Source of the DNA: Okeania sp. KiyG1
GTDB taxonomy: Bacteria; Cyanobacteriota; Cyanobacteriia; Cyanobacteriales; Microcoleaceae
DNA: 64,000 nucleotides
NCBI RefSeq assembly: GCF_014132355.1
Contig: NZ_BLZO01000118.1
Span: forward strand, 1 to 64,000
Direction: 5' to 3'
In this document: positions 57,810 through 64,000 of the stretch, one piece after another
Position numbering within the stretch: position 1 is the first letter of the stretch
How the letters are laid out: every line of letters starts with the position of its first letter
The notes under the pieces: generated by a model
The model's input: the letters and a program-made list of their open reading frames with translations, nothing else
What the model was told of the DNA's origin: nothing
The model's database searches: none
Position numbers and translations under genes: made by a program

Positions 57810-59063
57810 TTATTTAGAAGTAAATAATTTAAAGTAAGTATAAACTAAAAATTCTTTGATAGGAATAGCTACAAAAGTAATAGGATTAATTGTGACAATA
57901 ATTGTTCTAACATCTGCTTTTGCTAATTTTACTATCTGTTTTGCTACCCAATCGGCAGACATAATTCCGATGGGATTAAGATTACTTTTAAACGGACCTA
58001 ATATTAGCTTCCGAATGACACAGGGAGCATCTAATCTTCGTAAAGTAACTAAATCTCCAAGAGTTCTTTTTGTGAGTTCATATAGAGGACTAAAAGCTGG
58101 AGAAACTTCTGCTTCTGAAGTGTTAACCCAGACTTCTTTACAAGCAATATCAACATTTGTTCTTACCGTTTTAAGGAATATTTCTAACATTCGCCAGCTA
58201 GAAAAAGTATTAATTTCATAAGATTTAGCGATCGCCTCTGCTGTCTTTTCTCCATGTACATTAATGCCGTGATTTAATACTAAAATATCTACTTTTTCAA
58301 ACAAATCTGCTAAATTATTTTCTTGACTTACTTGCCAATTTATGGTATTTACTTCTAATTCTTTACCATCTATATTTAAGGTAATAGTTTGATTCCCAGA
58401 AGTAAGGGCAATTACTTTTGCACCTGCTTTGTGAAGATGTCGGAGGAGCGATCGCCCTAAACTTCCAGAAGCACCTGTAACAGCAATAGTTTTACCTTTG
58501 AGAGAAAGTGCTGTACCCATAAGTTTATCTACCAGACTCAGAGTGCCGCAAAAGTAAGCATTTTGATTATCGAAGTGGTGACGCCAATGATAAGAGCGGT
58601 TGATAAACCAATGAGCAGGAGGCGCTGAGAATGCACCGGGAAGATGATTTATATCTGTAAGTTGGTCAGCATTAGGAATACCAGTAGCACGAGCGATCGC
58701 CGGAAAAAAGAAACTTAAAGTATAAACAACACCTGCTAAAGTAGCCCAATGATAAGAAGGTATCCAAACAAAAGTTAGTGCCCAGAGTAACAGACTAAAA
58801 GTCAACATGACAAGAGATTCTGGCACATCGTGATACCAAGTAGCTTTTTGATAAATTTCCGTACTGACAGGAGTCAAGTCTGGGCGGAAAACACGATGAT
58901 GCCAACCGTGCCATTTATATAAAGGTGACCAAACATGAGAAACCACATGATAAATATCTCGCACCAGTTCCACAAATAATATAGAACCGAGAACCCAACA
59001 AATGTTTGCTATCCAAGGGTTGACCAGATAAAACTGCTTCATAAAACCGATATAAAACGTCAT
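57810..59063 (-). CDS. Fatty acid hydroxylase/sterol desaturase-like fused to short-chain dehydrogenase
   Basis: 417 residues, a known cyanobacterial two-domain layout. Residues ~1-185: membrane di-iron domain with the histidine boxes HVVSH, HGWHH and HWRHH, plus two membrane pairs (MLTFSLLLWALTFVWI, TLAGVVYTLSFFFPAI). Residues ~190-415: SDR domain with GKTIAVTGASGSLGRSLL (NAD(P) site), LVLNHGI (NAG-like) and the catalytic Tyr/Lys in SPLYELTKR. Both halves have their key residues. Substrate unknown; a lipid oxidised, then reduced or oxidised by the SDR, is likely. The tnpB element ends 20 bp before its ATG, so its natural promoter may be displaced. Confidence 0.92.
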   Translation of the reverse strand: MTFYIGFMKQFYLVNPWIANICWVLGSILFVELVRDIYHVVSHVWSPLYKWHGWHHRVFRPDLTPVSTEIYQKATWYHDVPESLVMLTFSLLLWALTFVWIPSYHWATLAGVVYTLSFFFPAIARATGIPNADQLTDINHLPGAFSAPPAHWFINRSYHWRHHFDNQNAYFCGTLSLVDKLMGTALSLKGKTIAVTGASGSLGRSLLRHLHKAGAKVIALTSGNQTITLNIDGKELEVNTINWQVSQENNLADLFEKVDILVLNHGINVHGEKTAEAIAKSYEINTFSSWRMLEIFLKTVRTNVDIACKEVWVNTSEAEVSPAFSPLYELTKRTLGDLVTLRRLDAPCVIRKLILGPFKSNLNPIGIMSADWVAKQIVKLAKADVRTIIVTINPITFVAIPIKEFLVYTYFKLFTSK

Positions 59064-59083
59064 AATTAGTGATATTTTAATGT

Positions 59084-60337
59084 TTACTTCCTGCTTCTAC
59101 CGGAACTGTCGGCAGCACTCCGTCCACAGGCATCAACGGTCAAGCCGACCGCATCTCTTGAGTGTGTCTTACATTCCGAGGTTTCCTCGGAATTACACAC
59201 TCGCTTTCTTAAATTAATTGAAGCATTCAAGTCTCGGTCAATTGATAAACCGCATTCTGGGCAGTCATAAGTTCTGATGTTTAAAGGCATATCCTGTACA
59301 TGACCACAACTAGAGCAAGTCTTAGAAGATGGAAAAAATCTGTCTACTACTACTAATTCACAGCCGTACCATTGACACTTGTATTCTAGCTGTCTTCTAA
59401 ACTCATAAAAGCACTGTCTACTTATTGATTTGGCTAGTTTATGGTTGGCTAACATACCAGACACATTCAAATCTTCAATCACAACAATGCTGTGGTTCTT
59501 GGCTAAATATGTTGTCAATTTATCAAGTGCATCTTTGCGGATGTTAGCTACTCGTCTATGTTGTTTGGCTAGCTTGACTACAGCTTTGTACCAATTGCTT
59601 GAATGCTTAACTTTCTTACTCAGTTGTCTTTGTAATTTAGCTAGTTTGTTTTGCGCTTTTTTGTAAGGCAAAACACTCTTGAATACTTCACCATTACTTA
59701 GTGTTGCTAATGTCTTAATTCCTAAATCTACACCTACAACTTCTGTAGTTTTATTAGTTGCAGTCGGAGTAAGTTCATAGCTGCAACTTAAATACCAATC
59801 ACCAGCTTGTCTGCTGATAGTTATTTTCTGAGTTGTTGCTTCAATGGGTTCATAAGTTTTCACAATACCAATAAAAGGTAATTTGTGACTCCATCCGTTT
59901 AGTTCTATTGGTTTTCCACAATTATCTATTGTGTTTGCGTAGCATTCCGTAGGAAATGAATCAGACCTACCTTTCTTCTTAAACCGTGGGCGTTTACCTA
60001 GACCTTGTTTGCGCAGCATTCCGCAGGAAAAGAACCTCTTAAATGCTTCACCCAAGTTAATAAAAGCATATTGATAAACTTTAGATGAGAGGTTTTTCAT
60101 CCAGGGGTAGAGGGGTTTGGTGTGATTAGTAAAAACCTCTCTGAGTTTACGTTTGCGCAGCATTCCGTTTGCGTAGCATTCCGAAGGAAAGGAAGGGTTG
60201 GGCTTGTAACCATCTGTGTAAGCATCATTCCATAAACTTAAACCCCAGTTATAGCACCATCGAGAGTAGCCCGCGTGTTGAGCAAAGAACGTTTTCTGCT
60301 TATTATTTAATTTGAGTTTAGTTCTAATGGATTTCAT
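59084..60337 (-). CDS. TnpB-family RNA-guided nuclease carrying in-frame 21-bp insertions
   Basis: 417 residues of standard TnpB. Catalytic residues: VVGVDLGIKTLATLS (Asp), VVIEDLNVSGM (Glu), DRDLNASINL (Asp). Zinc finger CSSCGHVQ...YDCPECG. The N-terminal part holds foreign peptides: FPSECYANGMLRKR near residue 50, SCGMLRK near 108 and PTECYAN near 130, all translated from the dispersed palindrome gtttgcgnagcattccgnag. Without them the text reads as a normal TnpB (GRSDSF-TIDNCGKPIE, KRFF-QGLGKRPRF). Inserts keep the frame. No tnpA is next to it. Activity with three extra loops in the recognition part is uncertain. Confidence 0.92.
   Translation of the reverse strand: MKSIRTKLKLNNKQKTFFAQHAGYSRWCYNWGLSLWNDAYTDGYKPNPSFPSECYANGMLRKRKLREVFTNHTKPLYPWMKNLSSKVYQYAFINLGEAFKRFFSCGMLRKQGLGKRPRFKKKGRSDSFPTECYANTIDNCGKPIELNGWSHKLPFIGIVKTYEPIEATTQKITISRQAGDWYLSCSYELTPTATNKTTEVVGVDLGIKTLATLSNGEVFKSVLPYKKAQNKLAKLQRQLSKKVKHSSNWYKAVVKLAKQHRRVANIRKDALDKLTTYLAKNHSIVVIEDLNVSGMLANHKLAKSISRQCFYEFRRQLEYKCQWYGCELVVVDRFFPSSKTCSSCGHVQDMPLNIRTYDCPECGLSIDRDLNASINLRKRVCNSEETSECKTHSRDAVGLTVDACGRSAADSSGRSRK
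59936..60188. repeat. Four copies of a 21-24-bp palindromic element inside tnpB
   Basis: Copies on the plus strand: gtttgcgtagcattccgtag at 59937, gtttgcgcagcattccgcag at 60009, and a back-to-back pair gtttgcgcagcattcc / gtttgcgtagcattccgaag at 60151-60187. The core tgcg...cgca pairs around an eight-base loop. Other copies in the window: 1585, 8127, 22543, 32901 (reverse), 51168. Confidence 0.9.
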
Positions 60338-60981
60338 ATATGGGTGAGTGCAACCTGTCTAAAAGTATGCTTCAGGGCGTATTATATCATTACTCTTTGA
60401 TTAAGTCAATGCTCCATAAACCTCACTATCAAATATGTTATACAAATATACTTTAAACTAATACTAGAAGTATTGCTTTTCTGACAGGAAGTCTAAAATT
60501 ATATCATGTCCGGTTGAATAGTTATAAAAAGCGACGGAGGAGTCAGGAGTCAGCAGAGAAGAAAGAAGAAGGAAGAATGAGGAATTTTTTTTCATAAAAA
60601 AAGCACTACGTCTTTTGGTTAAAACAATTATTTAGTTGTAAGGTAACAGGGAACAGGGAGAAATAATTGATAATTTTTTGATTTTTGATTATCACGCCTA
60701 TGTCTATTTAGCCGGACATAATACTATAGGAGTCTAAGGAAAGAGCGCGGACAGATCAAAAGCTGAAAACTCAGAGGTTGTTTGTAAAGAATTATGAAGT
60801 GTTTTGACTACTCGCAAATTGAGTATTTTAGCCTATAAAGTCTGGCATAAATAACTAAGTTGTTACAGTTTAAAGGGCTATCATTGTACATTACAAAACT
60901 TTACAAACAGTCTCTCAGACAAGGTAAGATTTTTCCTTCTTCCCTCTTCCCTCTTCCCTCTTCCTTCTTCCTTCTGCTATA
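60338..60981. other. Intergenic upstream of tnpB, behind mrdA
   Basis: A diverged family D-like block runs from tatcatgtccggttgaatag (60503) to ctatttagccggacataata (about 60725) without an exact duplication. gaagaaggaag tracts occur at 60557-60575 and, inverted, 60938-60975 behind mrdA. No gene. Confidence 0.55.
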
Positions 60982-62775
60982 CTATTTTCCTTTATTAGCA
61001 AAATAAGCATCAAAAATAGCTTTAGCAATAGGTGCCGCACCTACCGAACCGTAACCACCTTCCTCAACTGCAATTGCTACAGCGATTTCAGGATTATAAG
61101 CAGGTGCAAACCCTATATACATCGCATTATCTGCTTGTCCTGGAAGTTCCACCGTACCAGTCTTACCCCCAGATAACGGGATAGTACCATCATTCAACCT
61201 CCGACCAGTACCCTTCCTCACCACATCAATTAATCCTTCGCGCACTGTATTAATACTTGAAGGTTTCAGACCAGTTTTAATTGATTTAGTAGCTGCAGTG
61301 CCAGTTTGAGATGCCAATAAATGAGGTTGCACTCGATACCCACCATTAGCGATCGTGCTGACCATCACTGATGATTCTAAAGGAGTTACCAACACCAAAC
61401 CTTGACCTATACCCATAGTCACAATATCAGCAATATGCCAAGGTTCTCCATAAATCTCTTCTTTTTCTTTAGGAGTGGGAATTTGACCATGATTACCATC
61501 TATTCCCAATAGTTTTAAGTCAATACTGCCACCAATACCTAACTCTCGACCCGACTTAGAAATTATTTCCGGGCCAATATTCACAGCCATTTGATAGAAA
61601 AATGTATTGCTACTGTAAGCTAAAGCATCCCTAAAACCAATTAACCCATAACCTCCACTATGTTCGTTAAAAGTGATGCCACCAATAGTGACAGAATTAT
61701 AAGTTCTCACTCTAGAGTTAGGAGAATACTTACCAGACTGGAGTGCTGCAACAGAAGTAACACCTTTGAAAGTGCTTCCTGGTGGATAACCCTGGAGCGC
61801 ACGATTCAAAAAGGGCTTACTTGCACCTTGCAGACGTTGCCATTCCGAGGTTGTCATCTTACCAGTAAATAGGCTAGGGTCAAATGTAGGTCCGCTTGCC
61901 ATTGCTAAGATTTCCCCTGTTTTGGGATTGATGGCAACTGCAGCACCCCGGCGGTTTCCGAGGGCTTTTTCTGCTGCTTTTTGAATATCGAGATCGATAG
62001 TTAATTTGACTGGTTTGCCTGAAATTGGGTTTTCGACTCCCAATTCCTGGATTTCGTTACCTTTAGCGTCAACTTCAATCAAACGATTACCCCAAACTCC
62101 CTCCAAGGTAGAATTTGCGGTACTTTCTATCCCCATTTTACCAACGATCATTCCCATTGGGTATTTGGGGTTAGATATCAATTCTTCTTTGGTTGCTTCG
62201 CCAGTGTATCCAATCAGATGAGCTGCTAAACTGCCATTAGGATAGTGCCGGATATTTTCGGTACGGACTTCTAGTCCTCGTGTTTCACCAGCTTTTTCTG
62301 CTAATGCTATGAAGGTAGTGGGATCGAGATTAGAAATAATTCTGACTGCTAGGGGTGAATTATAGCCAACCTCTTCTAGCTTGTTGATAATATCGCTGGC
62401 GGAAATGTTTAAAATTGAACTTAATTCTGTTGCAACTTCTGACCACTCTGTAGGTGAGTATTCTTGAGGCCACAAATATACAGAGCGAGAGAGTTGGTTA
62501 CCCGCTAAGATTTTACCTTTGCGGTCGTAAATTGTGCCACGACTTGCGGCCACTGGCACTAGACGAATGCGGTTGTTTTCTGCACGTTCCCGGTTATACT
62601 CTCCCTGAATTAATTGTAGTTGTACTACACGATAAGCATTGATGCCAATTAAACTGGTAATTATTAGCATCATTGTTAATGCTTGTACAAAGCGACTACG
62701 TTTCGATGCAATTTGTTGCGCAGCATTTCTGGCAACGTAAGGAAATTTAAAATATAAACTAATATCTTGAGCCAT
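60982..62775 (-). CDS. mrdA: Penicillin-binding protein 2 (peptidoglycan transpeptidase)
   Basis: Class B PBP of the elongation machinery, 597 residues. One membrane helix (ALTMMLIITSLIGINAYRVV, about 32-51) then the periplasmic part. Dimerisation domain: VPVAASRGTIYDRKGKILAG and EGVWGNRLIEVDAKG. Transpeptidase motifs: GYPPGSTFKGV (SxxK with nucleophile Ser), AYSSNTFF (SxN) and LSGGKTGTVELPG (KTG). Length and the YPNGSLAAHLIGYTGEAT phrase fit PBP2 rather than FtsI. No rodA is adjacent. A short purine tract follows the stop. Confidence 0.94.
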   Translation of the reverse strand: MAQDISLYFKFPYVARNAAQQIASKRSRFVQALTMMLIITSLIGINAYRVVQLQLIQGEYNRERAENNRIRLVPVAASRGTIYDRKGKILAGNQLSRSVYLWPQEYSPTEWSEVATELSSILNISASDIINKLEEVGYNSPLAVRIISNLDPTTFIALAEKAGETRGLEVRTENIRHYPNGSLAAHLIGYTGEATKEELISNPKYPMGMIVGKMGIESTANSTLEGVWGNRLIEVDAKGNEIQELGVENPISGKPVKLTIDLDIQKAAEKALGNRRGAAVAINPKTGEILAMASGPTFDPSLFTGKMTTSEWQRLQGASKPFLNRALQGYPPGSTFKGVTSVAALQSGKYSPNSRVRTYNSVTIGGITFNEHSGGYGLIGFRDALAYSSNTFFYQMAVNIGPEIISKSGRELGIGGSIDLKLLGIDGNHGQIPTPKEKEEIYGEPWHIADIVTMGIGQGLVLVTPLESSVMVSTIANGGYRVQPHLLASQTGTAATKSIKTGLKPSSINTVREGLIDVVRKGTGRRLNDGTIPLSGGKTGTVELPGQADNAMYIGFAPAYNPEIAVAIAVEEGGYGSVGAAPIAKAIFDAYFANKGK

Positions 62776-63049
62776 TATTATTGCATAAGTGTTTCATCTT
62801 GATTTTTCTTTACACCCTGCATTTTATCCGGAATATTAACCACTTTCTCATAGATATATCATATATCTTTAATATTAGACATTTGGTAAAAGCTAGGTTT
62901 TTGCCCAGGCATTACCAAGGTTTGAGATTAATTATCAGATTGGTCTATGTGTGGTTAATTAGTATACTTACTTAATTATATATTTTCGAATTCTAGTTCG
63001 TGGTATAGAACACCACATTTTGCTATGAGTGAAAAATGAATGATTATAG
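62776..63049. other. Region upstream of mrdA
   Basis: AT-rich, no gene or repeat recognised; it should hold the mrdA promoter. Confidence 0.45.
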
Positions 63050-63578
63050 GGCGTTGCTGATTATGGGTATGATGCAAGCCCCCTACCCCCCACCCATTGG
63101 GGGAATAATATCAAATCCGGTAGTATCGGTGTAATTAGATGGAGGGATGGGGGATGGGGGATGGGGAGATGGGGAGATGGGAACCCACCCTAACCCCTCC
63201 GAGGAGGGGAATATCGAGAAATATTTGGTAATGGTTGAAGATGGAACATTTTTTACCGAAGAATTAAGAATTAAATAATTAAATAATTAAATAATTTAGG
63301 TTTAAAGCCTCCCCTTTCAAGGGGAAACAAGCGGTCGAGGGATGGCGAGGTCTCCTCGCCATATCCAATCGACCAAGAGAGAAAAAATTTTCCTTTTATT
63401 CAATCCTCTTCCTTTTAGGGAGAGGTAATTATCAATTATCCATTATCAATTATCAATTATTGAAGTGCCGAATTAAACGGATTTGATATAAAACTCTAAA
63501 AGTCCCCCTAAATTCGGAATTTAGGGGGCTTGACCACAACCAAACAATCGCACATTCATACTTCAATTCAGCAACGCC
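63050..63578. mobile_element. MITE family A interrupted by a family D element, TSD gattatag
   Basis: Outer ends ggcgttgctga (63050) and tcagcaacgcc (63578). Direct repeat gattatag at 63042-63049 and 63579-63586. The family A interior is interrupted between gggggaataa and aactctaaaagtcccc by the family D element at 63109-63488. Confidence 0.93.
63109..63488. mobile_element. MITE family D nested in family A, TSD TAA
   Basis: 380 bp, ends tatcaaatccgg and cggatttgata. Direct repeat taa at 63106-63108 and 63489-63491; removing it restores ggaataaaactc of family A. It carries a gatgggg tract and a family F block with the ggcgaggtctcctcgcc palindrome, so three repeat layers are stacked here. Confidence 0.93.
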
Positions 63579-63667
63579 GATTATAGCAGTTGCCATTATT
63601 GTATATAACATAATTAAAAGCTTAAAACCCAGACAAAGCAAGATTTTTTTTCTCTCCTAGATCCCTA

Positions 63668-63792
63668 GGGTCTGTCATCAATTAGAACTATAAGCTTTGT
63701 GAGTCAAGGTTTTTAGCGTCTGGAGTATTTCCAGGCCAAAAGCTCAAAACTCTTGCTACATAGCACTTTCAGATTTAATTGATGACACGCCC
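63668..63792. mobile_element. MITE family G (GGG(T/C)(C/G)TGTCATCAATTA ends), TA duplication
   Basis: Left gggtctgtcatcaatta, right taattgatgacacgccc, nearly perfect inverted repeats of 17 bases, flanked by ta on both sides (63666-63667 and 63793-63794). TA duplication is typical of IS630/Tc1-mariner-type movement (inference). Confidence 0.75.
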
Positions 63793-64000
63793 TAGTATCA
63801 TGTCCGGTTGAATAGTGATAAATAAAGACGGAGTCCTCAGGAGTCAGGAGGACCGAGTCAGGAGGACCGAGTTATATCAAATCCGGTAGCATCGGTGTAA
63901 TTAGATGGGGGGATGGGGAGATAGGGGGATGGGGAGATGGGGGGATGGGGGGATGGCTGACAAGGGTAGGTTTTTTACATTAATCGTATAATGGGAGTTA
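63793..64000. repeat. Partial family D ends and gatgggg tract
   Basis: tatcatgtccggttgaatag at 63797 and tatcaaatccggtagcatcg at 63876 are two left ends of family D without right ends in the window. A (gatgggg)n tract follows at 63905-63955. No gene. Confidence 0.6.

Overview
The window looks like chromosome of a filamentous, probably marine, cyanobacterium of the Trichodesmium/Okeania/Moorena kind. This is inferred from GCGATCGC (HIP1) sites inside many genes, cyanobacterial families (DUF1816, XisI, PilB/PilT/PilC, multi-PAS kinase, NB-ARC/WD40, PEP-CTERM proteins, a desaturase-SDR fusion), AT-rich DNA and very long intergenic spaces full of short mobile repeats. I saw no rRNA, tRNA or CRISPR array.

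Layout. 1-2.8 kb is a graveyard of IS4- and IS5-type transposase remnants. 2.8-14.2 kb holds ordinary genes (alpha/beta hydrolase, DUF1816, rlmB, mrnC, a STAS protein, carA, trpD) and a duplicated aspartic protease whose second copy is cut by a tnpB element. 15-22 kb carries a five-PAS histidine kinase and a broken NB-ARC/WD40 gene. At 22.58-23.60 kb lies an array of 60 units of 17 bp. 23.7-31.4 kb is a tandem family of four PEP-CTERM proteins that share one unrecognised ~300-residue domain joined to different partners (none, vWA, beta-sandwich-like) and different low-complexity linkers, with decayed tails of further copies. xisI, a TPR lipoprotein, a sugar transferase and a trypsin-like protease with a PEP-type tail follow. 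35.5-36.6 kb is a UPF0175/DUF3368 antitoxin-toxin pair whose toxin gene is dead. 37-44.5 kb is the leftward series grpE, dnaK, dnaJ, a TusA-like gene and rsgA. 45.3-50.6 kb is pilB-pilT-pilC. 52.5-56.2 kb carries a PLAT-less lipoxygenase and a catalase-related, allene-oxide-synthase-like hemoprotein, a probable oxylipin pathway. Uma2, the desaturase-SDR fusion, a second tnpB and mrdA (PBP2) complete the window.

The strongest unusual signals are: the lipoxygenase/AOS-like pair; the modular PEP-CTERM family; a 21-bp palindromic element inserted in frame at three or more places in a tnpB gene; several MITE families whose ends and target-site duplications can be read exactly; and the 60-unit array. 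Five single-base breaks, four of them in 5-6 base homopolymers, recur across genes including the essential-looking pilB, so sequencing undercalls are a real possibility.
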